From the NCBI GenBank assembly GCA_013289615.1, contig JABCZO010000038.1, positions 1 through 34,136 on the forward strand: a stretch of 34,136 nucleotides of DNA, read 5' to 3'. How positions within the stretch are numbered: the stretch's first letter is position 1; every line of letters starts with the position of its first letter. Origin of the DNA: Gammaproteobacteria bacterium (GTDB lineage: Bacteria; Pseudomonadota; Gammaproteobacteria; Steroidobacterales; Steroidobacteraceae). The position numbers and the translations under genes were made by a program. Shown piece after piece: positions 25,147 to 33,314 of this stretch. The notes beneath the pieces are model-generated. The model saw nothing but the letters and a program-made list of their open reading frames with translations. It made no database searches and was not told the origin of the DNA.

Positions 25147-26106
25147 ATGTCGCCCGCTATTGACGGCTACCCGCGCGATCTGGTCGGATACGGCCGCCAA
25201 GCGCCGCACCCGCGCTGGCCCGGGGGAGCGCGTGTGGCGGTGCAATTCGTATTGAACTACGAGGAGGGCGCGGAGAATTGCGTGCTCGACGGCGACCCCG
25301 CGTCCGAGGTGTTTCTGTCCGAGATAGTCAATGCGCAGGCGTTTCCGATGCGCCACATGAGCATGGAATCGCTGTACGAATACGGAGCGCGCGCCGGTTT
25401 GTGGCGGGTGCTTCGCGCGTTTGAACGTCATCGGCTGCCGCTGACGGTGTTCGCGGTCGCCGCCGCCCTGCGCCGCAATCCGGAAGCGGTGGCGGCCTTC
25501 AAGGAGTCGGGCCACGAGATCGCCTGCCATGGCCTGCGCTGGATCAGCTATCAGCACATCGACGAGGCGACCGAACGCGCGCACATGAGCGCGGCCATCG
25601 CCATATTGAGCGATCTATTCGGCACCGCGCCACTGGGCTGGTACACGGGCCGCGACAGTCCGAATACTCGTCGCCTGGTGGTGGAGCACGGCGGTCTGCT
25701 GTATGACGCGGATTCGTATGCAGATGACTTGCCGTACTGGGTCGAGGTCGTGGTTGGTGCCGGGTCCGAATCCCGCAGCGTGCCTCACCTGGTGGTCCCC
25801 TATGCGCTGGACAGCAACGATATGCGCTTTGTAACCGCCCAGGGCTTCAATTCCGGGACCCAGTTCTTCGATTACCTCATGGCGGCGTTCGACACGCTGT
25901 ATCGGGAAGGAGATCCGGAAGGTCTTAATGCGCCAAAGATGCTGTCGGTCGGTCTGCACTGCCGGCTGATCGGGCGACCGGGGCGAATCGAGGCGCTCGA
26001 GCGCTTCCTCGACTATGTGCTGCAACACCAGCGGGTCTGGATCTGCCGGCGGATCGACATCGCGCGGCATTGGATCGCTATCCATCCGTACCGGCGCGGC
26101 GCGTGA
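25147..26106 (+). CDS. puuE: Cofactor-independent allantoinase PuuE (polysaccharide-deacetylase fold)
   Basis: The 319-residue protein has the PuuE hallmarks: YPRDLVGYGRQAPHPRWPGG, QFVLNYEEGAENCVLDGD, SMESLYEYGARAGLWR, LGWYTGRDSPNTRRLV, LYDADSYADDLPYW and a C-terminal WICRRIDIARHWIAIHP. These enzymes open the allantoin ring to allantoate and are unrelated to the metal amidohydrolase AllB. Length and order are typical. It starts 24 bases after puuD, and its stop overlaps the uraD GTG start (GTGA), as expected for coupled translation. Confidence 0.95.
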   Translation: MSPAIDGYPRDLVGYGRQAPHPRWPGGARVAVQFVLNYEEGAENCVLDGDPASEVFLSEIVNAQAFPMRHMSMESLYEYGARAGLWRVLRAFERHRLPLTVFAVAAALRRNPEAVAAFKESGHEIACHGLRWISYQHIDEATERAHMSAAIAILSDLFGTAPLGWYTGRDSPNTRRLVVEHGGLLYDADSYADDLPYWVEVVVGAGSESRSVPHLVVPYALDSNDMRFVTAQGFNSGTQFFDYLMAAFDTLYREGDPEGLNAPKMLSVGLHCRLIGRPGRIEALERFLDYVLQHQRVWICRRIDIARHWIAIHPYRRGA

Positions 26107-27227
26107 TCACGCTCGCGCAGTTGAACGCAGTATCGCCAGGGGAATTTGTCGCGTCGCTGGGGGGCATCTTCGAGCATTCCCCGTGGGTGGCACAGCGTGC
26201 CGCGGCCGGGCGTCCATTCGCCTCGCGGCTGCAGTTGCTCGAGTCGATGCGAGCTGCCGTCGACGCGGCTAGCCTCGGGGAGCAGCTGGCGCTTATTCGG
26301 GCGCATCCGAAACTCGGTGGGGGCGGCCCTGGTGTGAGCCAGCTGACGCCTGCCTCGGCGGGCGAACAGCGCCGCGCCGGGCTGCACTCGTGCACGGCTG
26401 CGGACGGCGAGCGTCTGCAGCAACTCAACGCGCTCTACCTGGAGCGATTCGCTTTTCCGTTCATACTCGCGGTACGCGGGCACGGCCCGGCATCGATCAT
26501 CGCCAACCTCGAGCGGCGACTGGGTAACGACAGCGAGTTTGAGCGGCGCACCGCGTTGAGCCAGATCGGCGTCATTGCCGCCTACCGCTTGGCGGACATG
26601 GTGGCTTCGCCGCTCGGGACAGAGATCCTGGCGATGCTCGAGCACCTGGCGCGATTGTCCGGATCGACGGCCGCCGCCACCGGTGCCGTCACTGCCGCGG
26701 TACGTGAATGGATGCTGGCCGCGGGACTTGAGGTGTGCGAGGCGGCGGGCGGCTATCTGATAGGACGGGCCGGCGGCGGCGAATCCTCTGCAACGCTGCT
26801 GGCCGGTGTGTGCCGGGACCCACAGGTGAACGCACTGCGCTACCAGGGGCGTGCCGCGTTCATTATCGCGATCGAGGTCGCCCTGCAACTGCGCCAGAAG
26901 GGTGAACGACCGGGGCTCGGGCTGGCAGTGCTGGCGCGGCCGGACGATGCACGTCTCGGCGATAGCGTGAGCCTGCTCGATAGTCATGCGCCGCAGCTCT
27001 GGGTCGAGCTCAGCGCCGCCGACGCAGCCGATGGCGCGGATGCAGAAGGCATCGAGATTCTGCGGGTGCTGGGCTTGGCGCAGTTGCGGCCGGGGGTCCT
27101 CACGCGGGTGCGTCAGGGCGTCGGCGTTGCCGGGCACGGCGACGCCAACGCGTTCACCGCCGCTACCGCCGAACAGGCTGCGTGTGCGCTGGTAGAGTCG
27201 CTGCGGCGCGTTCAAACTGCGGCATGA
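26103..27227 (+). CDS. uraD: OHCU decarboxylase UraD fused to a degenerate M20/allantoate-amidohydrolase-like domain
   Basis: The 374-residue protein begins at a GTG overlapping the puuE stop. Residues 1-170 are OHCU decarboxylase: IFEHSPWVA, catalytic His68 in IRAHPKLGGG, FPFILAVRG and a C-terminal helix ending in YRLADMV. It turns OHCU into S-allantoin. Residues 185-300 resemble the N-terminal lobe of M20 allantoate amidohydrolases (VREWMLAAGLEV, GYLIGRAGG, LRYQGR, ALQLRQKGERPGLGLAVLA). However, the metal-binding GSHxDTV appears as AGVCRDPQV, the bridging Asp of RYDG is Gln, and the EE pair is DD. The last 45 residues may match the M20 C-terminal end. The UraD half looks functional; the M20 half does not look catalytic. 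Confidence 0.85.
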   Translation: MITLAQLNAVSPGEFVASLGGIFEHSPWVAQRAAAGRPFASRLQLLESMRAAVDAASLGEQLALIRAHPKLGGGGPGVSQLTPASAGEQRRAGLHSCTAADGERLQQLNALYLERFAFPFILAVRGHGPASIIANLERRLGNDSEFERRTALSQIGVIAAYRLADMVASPLGTEILAMLEHLARLSGSTAAATGAVTAAVREWMLAAGLEVCEAAGGYLIGRAGGGESSATLLAGVCRDPQVNALRYQGRAAFIIAIEVALQLRQKGERPGLGLAVLARPDDARLGDSVSLLDSHAPQLWVELSAADAADGADAEGIEILRVLGLAQLRPGVLTRVRQGVGVAGHGDANAFTAATAEQAACALVESLRRVQTAA

Positions 27228-27242
27228 GCGATCGCTGGTGTA

Positions 27243-27282
27243 AATTGCCGCGACGGCACGGCGCAGGCCGTTATTGGCAATT
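27243..27282 (+). other. Compound hairpin in the uraD-alc gap
   Basis: In the 81-base gap, outer arms AATTGCC (27243-27249) and GGCAATT (27276-27282) enclose inner arms ACGGC (27253-27257) and GCCGT (27267-27271). Together they give a 12-pair stem with an internal loop of 3 by 4 bases and a 9-base apical loop. No T-run follows, so it is more likely an mRNA-stability or attenuation element than a terminator. Confidence 0.4.
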
Positions 27283-27308
27283 GAGCTGACGTGAGCGGCT
27301 GGTGATTC

Positions 27309-28310
27309 ATGGCCGATAATCCGGGGCATGCGGAACTGCTCAAGCGCTACATCAACGTGGCGGATGTGCGCCTTGGCGCGGTGGCGCTGTACGCCACCGA
27401 CGATTTCTTCGCCGCGAAAGAGCGCATGCTGCAAGCGGCAGAACCGCAATGGCGTGAGGGCGTCTATGATGATCACGGCAAGTGGATGGATGGTTGGGAA
27501 TCGCGCCGGCGGCGCGACCAGGGCCACGATCATTGCGTAGTGCGGCTGGCGGCGCCGAGCAGGCTGGCCGCGCTGGACCTCGATACCCGCTATTTCACCG
27601 GCAACTACCCGCCGTACGCCTCGGTGCAGGCATGTCGGATTGACGCAGATCCGGATGCAGGCACGCCGTGGACCGAACTGCTTGCGCGCTCGGCGCTGAA
27701 CGGCGATCAGCACAATTTCTTCGAGCTGCAGTCAGGCGGCATCTGGACGCATTTGAAACTCAACATCTACCCGGACGGCGGCGTTGCCCGCTTTCGTGTC
27801 TACGGCGGGGTGTACCGGGATTGGGCGCATGCGAGCAGCACCGAGGCGCTGGATCTGGCCGCCGCCCTGAATGGCGGCATCGCGCTGGCGTGCAGCGACG
27901 AACACTACGGGTCGATGGGAAATCTGCTGTTACCGGGCCGCGGCGTGAGCATGGCCGACGGCTGGGAGACGCGCCGGCGGCGTGGACCGGGCTATGATTG
28001 GGTCATTCTGCGCCTGGGCCATCGCGGCCGGATCCAGCGGGTGGACGTCGACACCGCACACTACAAAGGCAATTACCCGCATCAGGTATCGATCCAGGGC
28101 GCGCTGCTGGGCCCGGATCGGGAGGCGGACCCGAGCCAGTGCGATGCGTGGCCGGTGCTGCTGGAGTTGCAGTATCTGCAGGCCGACAGTGTGCATCGCT
28201 TCGGCGCCGAATTGCGCGAGCTGGGGCCGATCTCGCATGTGCGCGTGAACATTCATCCGGATGGCGGCTTGAGCCGCGTCAGGCTGTTCGGCCAGCCCGA
28301 TCGCGACTGA
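27309..28310 (+). CDS. alc: Allantoicase (allantoate amidinohydrolase)
   Basis: The 333-residue protein consists of two allantoicase repeats. The first has KWMDGWESRRRRDQGHDHC and LKLNIYPDGGVARFRVYGG; the second has MADGWETRRRRGPGYDW and VRVNIHPDGGLSRVRLFG. It hydrolyses allantoate to ureidoglycolate and urea. Length is typical. It lies 81 bases after uraD and 10 bases before allA. Its presence means allantoate does not need the M20-type amidohydrolase, whose remnant is fused to UraD just upstream. Confidence 0.95.
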   Translation: MADNPGHAELLKRYINVADVRLGAVALYATDDFFAAKERMLQAAEPQWREGVYDDHGKWMDGWESRRRRDQGHDHCVVRLAAPSRLAALDLDTRYFTGNYPPYASVQACRIDADPDAGTPWTELLARSALNGDQHNFFELQSGGIWTHLKLNIYPDGGVARFRVYGGVYRDWAHASSTEALDLAAALNGGIALACSDEHYGSMGNLLLPGRGVSMADGWETRRRRGPGYDWVILRLGHRGRIQRVDVDTAHYKGNYPHQVSIQGALLGPDREADPSQCDAWPVLLELQYLQADSVHRFGAELRELGPISHVRVNIHPDGGLSRVRLFGQPDRD

Positions 28311-28320
28311 GGGCGGCCCG

Positions 28321-28830
28321 GTGACCGACATCATTCTCACAGCTGCACCGCTGACTGCCGAAGCGTTCGCGCCGTTCGGCGACGTCATCGAGGTAACCGG
28401 TCGCAAATTCCGCTTGATCAATGAGGACACCTGCGAGCGCTTCGATGATCTTGCGCAGGTGGACGTACTGGCGGCGGGTGGGCGGCCGCTGATCAGCATC
28501 TTCAAATCGCAGCCGCGTGCGCTGCCGTTGCAGGTAAAGATCCTCGAGCGCCACCCGCTGTCCAGCCAGGCGATCATTCCGCTGGATGGACTGCCGTTTC
28601 TGGTGGTCGTCGCCGAAAGCGGCGACTCGCCTGTCAGCGGCCGCATCCGCGCCTACCGCAGCTCAGGAGCCCAGGGTGTGAACTATCGTCGCAATACCTG
28701 GCATCACGCACTGATTGCGCTCGATAGAACCAGTCATTTCCTGGTGGTCGATCGCGCTGGTCCGGGCGAGAACTGCGATGAGACCGCGGTGGACGATTCG
28801 GTGATTCTGATAAGTGCGCCGGCCGTTTGA
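28321..28830 (+). CDS. allA: Ureidoglycolate lyase (releases glyoxylate and urea)
   Basis: The 169-residue protein starts at a GTG 10 bases after alc. It has the AllA family blocks: LTAEAFAPFGDVIE near the N-terminus, ISIFKSQPRALPLQVKILE, SQAIIPLDGLPFLVVVA and the cupin-like GVNYRRNTWHHALIAL with the metal-ligand His pair, ending with FLVVDRAGPGENCDE. It splits ureidoglycolate to glyoxylate and urea. It is the last gene of the run. No urease or glyoxylate-using gene follows in the window. Confidence 0.94.
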   Translation: MTDIILTAAPLTAEAFAPFGDVIEVTGRKFRLINEDTCERFDDLAQVDVLAAGGRPLISIFKSQPRALPLQVKILERHPLSSQAIIPLDGLPFLVVVAESGDSPVSGRIRAYRSSGAQGVNYRRNTWHHALIALDRTSHFLVVDRAGPGENCDETAVDDSVILISAPAV

Positions 28831-29008
28831 CGTTGACGGCCATGGCCTCACTTGGGCATCGCCGCGTTCCGGTCGACCGCTGCGCGTGCCGCCCTGGCAC
28901 TGTAATGGCCTCCCGAGCTGATTGATAAATAAGCGATTCTTTAACGCCTGCGGTGTTTTCCCACTGGCTTGCAAAGACCCTCTCTGGCATGGTTTGCTGC
29001 GCAGGGCT

Positions 29009-29383
29009 ATGCGAAAATCTGTATTCCAATCCGCGCGACGCGACTTATTCACCAGCGTACTGCTGGTAGCTCTGCTGTTTCGGGCCTACGTCCCAGTCGG
29101 CTTTATGCCGGCGAGCGGTACGCCGTTTTTGCTGGAGCTTTGCCCGGCGGCATCGCCGATGGGGATGATGCCGGAGCATCATCACCATCAGTCGGGCAGC
29201 CATACCAATTTTGAAAACTGCCCGTTCGGCAGTGCCCCTGGCGCCGGCCCCATTTCGCATTTCATTGTTTTTGAACCTGCAGGACCGATTGTCTCTCACG
29301 CAGGCGTTGCTTTTGAGTCATTGCGATTCATTGCACGACCCCAGCGCGCCCATCAGCCTCGCGGCCCGCCTTCCATCGCTTGA
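29009..29383 (+). CDS. Small DUF2946-like protein with His-rich and Cys motifs
   Basis: From the ATG at 29009 the protein has 124 residues: a basic N-terminus, one hydrophobic segment (about residues 13-34, LFTSVLLVALLFRAYVPVG), then ELCP, a His cluster (EHHHHQSGSH at 56-65) and NCPFGSA. This layout (one N-terminal membrane segment, His cluster, Cys-Pro) matches DUF2946-type proteins often found beside copper-handling genes. An in-frame TTG at 28922 gives a longer but unlikely form. It lies upstream of a Cys-motif outer-membrane protein and a TlpA-like protein. A metal-binding role is inferred from composition, not shown. Confidence 0.6.
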   Translation: MRKSVFQSARRDLFTSVLLVALLFRAYVPVGFMPASGTPFLLELCPAASPMGMMPEHHHHQSGSHTNFENCPFGSAPGAGPISHFIVFEPAGPIVSHAGVAFESLRFIARPQRAHQPRGPPSIA

Positions 29384-29400
29384 ATTGACTGGTACTGACC

Positions 29401-29427
29401 GCGCGCGGCATCCACGATGCCGCGCGC
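29401..29427 (+). other. Strong 12-base-pair hairpin upstream of the outer-membrane protein gene
   Basis: GCGCGCGGCATC (29401-29412) and GATGCCGCGCGC (29416-29427) are perfectly complementary around a CAC loop. The stem lies 17 bases after the DUF2946-like gene and 57 bases before the next start. No T-run follows; it may act as a partial terminator or mRNA-processing stop between the two genes. Confidence 0.55.
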
Positions 29428-29483
29428 TTCGCAGCATCAATTCTTGTACGTAGCCTCCAGCGCTGCGCGGATGGGAGAAATCC

Positions 29484-30506
29484 GTGAATACTTCGATCAA
29501 TCGACTCGGGGCGGTCGTATGCCTTTCGATGGCCCCAATGACATCATGGGCCTGTGCCACCTGTGGTTGCACCATCAATTCCGATGCCGCCATGGGCTAT
29601 TCGGCGACCACGGGCTGGCGCGTGAATCTTGAGTACACCTACATCGATCAAGACGAGCTGCGTGTCGGGACCCACACGGCGACCCCGGCCGAGGTTGTCA
29701 ACAATCCTTCGAATCCGGCGCTGGGTGGCGGAGAGATCGAAAAAGATACCATCAACCGATACCTCACCTTGGGCGTCAACTACCGGCCCAATGCGGACTG
29801 GAACCTCAATCTGCTGGTCCCCTACGTGTCGCGCAGCCACACCACGTACGGCACGCAGCTGCAACCGTACACGGCCGCCGAAACGGCACCCGATCAGATC
29901 AGCGGCGCGCGCGTCTCCAATCTCGGCGATGTCAAACTCCTTGGCAACTATCAGGGACTGTTACCGACGCATAACCTCGGGCTGCAACTGGGGGTGAAAC
30001 TGCCGACCGGGCGCTATGGGACTGCGGTCGATTTTTATAACGGACCGAATGCCGGAAGTCCTCTCGATGCGAGCCTGCAGGCGGGCACGGGCAGCACCGA
30101 CGTGATTGTGGGCACGTATTACTATCAAGCGGTGAGCCAGAACTTCGATATCTTTGTGAACGGCCAGTTCCAGTCCGCGGTTGCCCATAAACAAGATCAG
30201 GCCGGCAATGATTTTCGCCCGGGCAATTCATCGACCTTTAGCGTCGGGTTGCGGTATGAGGCCCATGCGCAGTGGATACCGCAGGTGCAGCTCAATGTTC
30301 TGCACAAGAGCCCTGATCAGGGTGCTCTGGCCGACACGACCGACACCGTGGGTACGGTCGCTTATCTAAGCCCGGGTCTGACCGTGCAGCTCGAGCATAC
30401 GCTCCACGCCTACGGCCTGGTGCAAGTGCCGGTCTACAGCAATCTCGATGGCTACCAGTTGTTTCCGCATTGGACGGCAACGGTTGGACTGAGTTATGCG
30501 CTTTAG
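29484..30506 (+). CDS. Predicted outer-membrane beta-barrel protein with N-terminal Cys motif
   Basis: The 340-residue protein starts at a GTG with GGGAGA upstream. After a signal peptide it has CATCGC (Cys24, Cys27, Cys29), then alternating amphipathic strands typical of an outer-membrane barrel: WRVNLEYTYIDQDELR, TLGVNYRPNADWNLNLLVPY, LGLQLGVKLPTGRYG, TVQLEHTLHAYGLVQVPVY and a terminal TVGLSYAL. I recall similar Cys-tagged barrels encoded next to TlpA-like thioredoxins, as here. The Cys cluster at the mature N-terminus may bind metal or be a redox target of the downstream protein. Substrate is unknown. Confidence 0.7.
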   Translation: MNTSINRLGAVVCLSMAPMTSWACATCGCTINSDAAMGYSATTGWRVNLEYTYIDQDELRVGTHTATPAEVVNNPSNPALGGGEIEKDTINRYLTLGVNYRPNADWNLNLLVPYVSRSHTTYGTQLQPYTAAETAPDQISGARVSNLGDVKLLGNYQGLLPTHNLGLQLGVKLPTGRYGTAVDFYNGPNAGSPLDASLQAGTGSTDVIVGTYYYQAVSQNFDIFVNGQFQSAVAHKQDQAGNDFRPGNSSTFSVGLRYEAHAQWIPQVQLNVLHKSPDQGALADTTDTVGTVAYLSPGLTVQLEHTLHAYGLVQVPVYSNLDGYQLFPHWTATVGLSYAL

Positions 30507-30546
30507 ATCAGGACATCCCGGCGTGTCGGCAAGCGAGTTTCCTGAC

Positions 30547-31104
30547 ATGAAGAATGAGACAGCGGTGCGATCAGGGCGCCGGATGGTATTGCGCGGTGTT
30601 GCCGCGCTCGCCCTGACGGGCCTCGATGCACTGCTCGCCCCTCCGGTGCGGGCGGCGGGTCTTCGCGTGGGTGAGCTCGCCCCACCGGCGACCCTCGTGA
30701 CCCTGGACGGTCAGCGATTGGCAACCACGGAGCTGCTCGGTCACGTGGTGATCCTCACGTTTTGGGCCACCTGGTGTGTTCCTTGTCGTCAAGAGCTACC
30801 GCTGCTTTCGGACTATGCGTCGCAGCACGCGGCGCAAGGCCTCACAGTGCTGGGGTTTGCGCTGGACTCACCCGAGGACGATCTGCGCAAGGTACAGCAG
30901 GTCGCGCGTTCATTGAGTTTTCCGGTGGGACTGCTCGCAACTTCGAGCGCGCCGGGGTATGGACGAATCTGGCGCATTCCGGTCAATTTCACTATTGATC
31001 GAAAAGGTCGTCTAATTGATAACGGCTGGAACGAAAAACAACCAACTTGGACCGCTCAACGGCTGGAGCAAATCGTGACTCCGCTGCTTGACACGCCTAC
31101 ATAG
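30547..31104 (+). CDS. TlpA/ResA-family exported thiol-disulfide oxidoreductase
   Basis: From ATG 30547 the protein has 185 residues with a Tat-like twin-Arg signal (SGRRMVLRGVAALALTGL), a thioredoxin fold of the AhpC-TSA/TlpA type (ELAPPATLVTLDGQRL), active site FWATWCVPCRQELP (Cys77, Cys80), and a cis-Pro in RIPVNFTIDRKGRL. It probably acts in the periplasm to reduce or shuffle cysteines, for example of metal- or heme-binding proteins. An ATG at 30496 overlaps the barrel-protein stop and gives 17 more residues; either start is possible. It converges on pqqE with a 44-base gap. Confidence 0.85.
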   Translation: MKNETAVRSGRRMVLRGVAALALTGLDALLAPPVRAAGLRVGELAPPATLVTLDGQRLATTELLGHVVILTFWATWCVPCRQELPLLSDYASQHAAQGLTVLGFALDSPEDDLRKVQQVARSLSFPVGLLATSSAPGYGRIWRIPVNFTIDRKGRLIDNGWNEKQPTWTAQRLEQIVTPLLDTPT

Positions 31105-31148
31105 AATGATTGCCGGCGACACTACGCCGCATCAGCGGCTCATCGCAC

Positions 31149-32294
31149 TCAGTCGCACGGCTGCGTCGCGTCAGCCAGCAGGCGGCTGGAATTCTCCGGC
31201 GTGCGAAACACCAGCGGCCGTTCGATTGCCGGGCGCAGCGGCCGCGGGCCATTGATGATCTCGAGCACCTTGGAGTGCAGCGGCGATTTGTCGCACACCG
31301 GATCGGTCGCGCCGACATCGCCGGTCAGCAGGTAGGCCTGGCAGCGACAGCCGCCCAGATCCTTGGTCTTTTCCGGACAGCTGCGACACGGCTCTGGCAT
31401 CCAATGATCACCCCGAAAGCGATTGAATGCCGGCGAGTCGAGCCAGATCTGCGCAAGGCTGGCATCTCGCACCGACGGCAGATTGATGCCCGGCAGCATG
31501 CGCGCGGCGTGGCAGGGCATCACCAGGCCGTCGGGCGCAACTACCATGAAGGTCGAACCCCAGCCATTCATGCAGCGCTTCGGCCGCGTCTCGTACAGAT
31601 CCGAGATGACGTACAGGATGCGCAAGCGGTTGCCGATGCGTTGCCGATAGCCGGCGACCACCGCCTCCGAGCGCTCGAGCTGCTCGCGCGTCGGCAGCAG
31701 CTGGGCGCGATTCAGGTCGGCCCAGCCGTAGAACTGCGTATTCGCCAGCTCCAGGTACTCGGCGCCGATCTCCAGCGCCAGGTCGATGATCCTGTCGACG
31801 TGATCGATGTTGAGCCGATGGATGACGCAGTTCATCACCATCGGAAAGCCATGTGCCTTGATCAGTGTGGCGACACGACGCTTGAGCTCGAAGGTGCGGG
31901 TGCTGGAGAGAAAATCGTTGAGTTCACGGGTCGAGTCCTGGAACGACAGCTGCACATGATCGAGGCCTGCCTCCTTCAATGCACGCATCCGGGTCTCGTT
32001 CAGGCCGACGCCCGAGGTGATCAGGTTGGTGTAGAAGCCCAGCCGATGCGCCTCGGCAACCAGTCGCTCCAGGTCCGGGCGGCTCAGCGGCTCGCCGCCG
32101 GTGAGTCCGAGCTGTACCGCGCCGAGCGCACGCGCTTCAGCCAGCACCCGGAACCACTCTTCGGTCGACAGTTCGCTCTGCACCTTGGCGAAATCCACCG
32201 GGTTGGAGCAGAACGGACAATGCAGCGGGCAGCGGTAGGTCAGTTCCGCGACCATCCACAGCGGCACACCGGCCGTGTTGGGTAGCGCGTTCAT
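31149..32294 (-). CDS. pqqE: PqqA peptide cyclase, radical SAM/SPASM enzyme
   Basis: The 381-residue protein has the radical SAM cluster CPLHCPFC (Cys22, Cys26, Cys29) and GLTGGEPLSRPDL. The C-terminal SPASM Cys set lies in VMPCHAARMLPG, EPCRSCPEKTKDLGGCRCQA and DPVCDKSP. PqqE cross-links Glu and Tyr of the PqqA precursor peptide with help from PqqD. The ATG at 32294 overlaps the pqqD stop (ATGA); an upstream in-frame start at 32315 is less likely. Last gene of the visible pqqBCDE run. Confidence 0.96.
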   Translation of the reverse strand: MNALPNTAGVPLWMVAELTYRCPLHCPFCSNPVDFAKVQSELSTEEWFRVLAEARALGAVQLGLTGGEPLSRPDLERLVAEAHRLGFYTNLITSGVGLNETRMRALKEAGLDHVQLSFQDSTRELNDFLSSTRTFELKRRVATLIKAHGFPMVMNCVIHRLNIDHVDRIIDLALEIGAEYLELANTQFYGWADLNRAQLLPTREQLERSEAVVAGYRQRIGNRLRILYVISDLYETRPKRCMNGWGSTFMVVAPDGLVMPCHAARMLPGINLPSVRDASLAQIWLDSPAFNRFRGDHWMPEPCRSCPEKTKDLGGCRCQAYLLTGDVGATDPVCDKSPLHSKVLEIINGPRPLRPAIERPLVFRTPENSSRLLADATQPCD

Positions 32295-32590
32295 GGCGTC
32301 ACCCCGTCGCGCCACTCGACCCAGCCGTCATCGGTCGCGCTGCGCAGGAACGCCTCGACATCCGCATCGATGGCATCGGACTGGAAGGCGACCCGCAGGT
32401 CGGCGATGATCTCTCCGGCTGAGAGCTTGCCATCGCAGCGGCGCAGAATTTCCCCAGCGGCGACATTGAGCTGCACCATGCCCTCGGGGAACAGCAGTAC
32501 AAAGGCATTCTGCGCCGCTTCCCACTGGAAGCGGTACAGAGGCGCGATGCGCGGATAGGATGCGCGCGACAGCGGGACCGGGTTATCCAT
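32291..32590 (-). CDS. pqqD: PQQ biosynthesis peptide chaperone
   Basis: The 99-residue protein has the PqqD core: [40 protein letters not shown] and a C-terminal [13 protein letters not shown]. PqqD is the precursor-recognition protein that presents PqqA to PqqE. It overlaps pqqC by 8 bases upstream and pqqE by 4 bases downstream, so the three are translationally coupled. Confidence 0.95.
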   Translation of the reverse strand: MDNPVPLSRASYPRIAPLYRFQWEAAQNAFVLLFPEGMVQLNVAAGEILRRCDGKLSAGEIIADLRVAFQSDAIDADVEAFLRSATDDGWVEWRDGVTP

Positions 32591-33314
32591 CGTTCAGGCC
32601 GCACCGTAGTTGGATGGCGTCCAGCATCGACCACAGCAGGTCGAGCTTGAACTGAAGAATGTCCAGCGCCCGCAGCTGCGCCTGACGAGTGACAAAGTAG
32701 CCGAGCGTAACCTCGAGCCCGTGCTCGACATCGCGCATGGCCAGCGGCAGGCGCGATCGGAAATACTGCAGCCCGCTGGAATCGATCCACGGATAGTGCG
32801 ACGGCCAACCGGCGAGCCGCTCGCGGTGAATCTGCGGGGCGAACAGCTCCGTGAGCGAGGCACACACGGCCTCCTGCCAGGGCCGCTGGCGCGCGAAATT
32901 CACATAGGCGTCGACCGCGAAGCGTACCCCCGGCACGACGTGCTCGAGCGACCACAGCTCCTCGCGCGTCAGGCCGACGGCCTCGCCCAGTCGCAGCCAG
33001 GCCTCGATCCCGCCCGGATCCTGCCCGCTGCCATCGTGATCCAGAATGCGCTGCACCCACAGACGCCGCTGCTCGCGGTCCGGGCAGTTGGCCAGGATCG
33101 CGGCATCCTTGCGCGGGATATTGATCTGGTAATAGAAGCGGTTGGCCACCCAGCCGCGCACCTGTTCGCGGCTGGCGCGGCCGGAATTGAGCATCACGTT
33201 GAACGGATGGTGGATGTGATACGCCTGCCCCTTGGCGCGCAGCTGGCGCTCGAACTCTGCCGCGTCCCACGGCTCCTCGTCCCACGGCGTCAGCGCGGCA
33301 TCCGGGCTGCTCAC
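32583..33314 (-). CDS. pqqC: Pyrroloquinoline-quinone synthase
   Basis: The 243-residue protein starts at a GTG overlapping the pqqB stop (GTGA). It has PqqC family blocks [60 protein letters not shown] and [17 protein letters not shown]. PqqC carries out the final cofactor-free oxidation and ring closure to PQQ. Length is typical. Confidence 0.96.
   Translation of the reverse strand: MSSPDAALTPWDEEPWDAAEFERQLRAKGQAYHIHHPFNVMLNSGRASREQVRGWVANRFYYQINIPRKDAAILANCPDREQRRLWVQRILDHDGSGQDPGGIEAWLRLGEAVGLTREELWSLEHVVPGVRFAVDAYVNFARQRPWQEAVCASLTELFAPQIHRERLAGWPSHYPWIDSSGLQYFRSRLPLAMRDVEHGLEVTLGYFVTRQAQLRALDILQFKLDLLWSMLDAIQLRCGLNDG

Noticed and set aside
26640..26830. A sequencing frameshift or simple truncation as the cause of the odd C-terminal half of UraD
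   Set aside because: The frame stays aligned to the M20 skeleton on both sides of the lost motifs, and the metal ligands are replaced individually, which one frameshift cannot explain.
26013..27713. A 566-codon minus-strand open frame across puuE, uraD and alc
   Set aside because: It is antisense to three clear genes, is Arg- and His-rich with no recognisable domain, and is explained by GC-rich codon structure. Similar long antisense frames at 3356-4543, 7442-8683, 20745-22163 and 23575-24921 were rejected for the same reason.
28838..28847. Palindrome GGCCATGGCC just after allA as an operon terminator
   Set aside because: It is only 10 bases without a loop or T-run and is common in GC-rich DNA.
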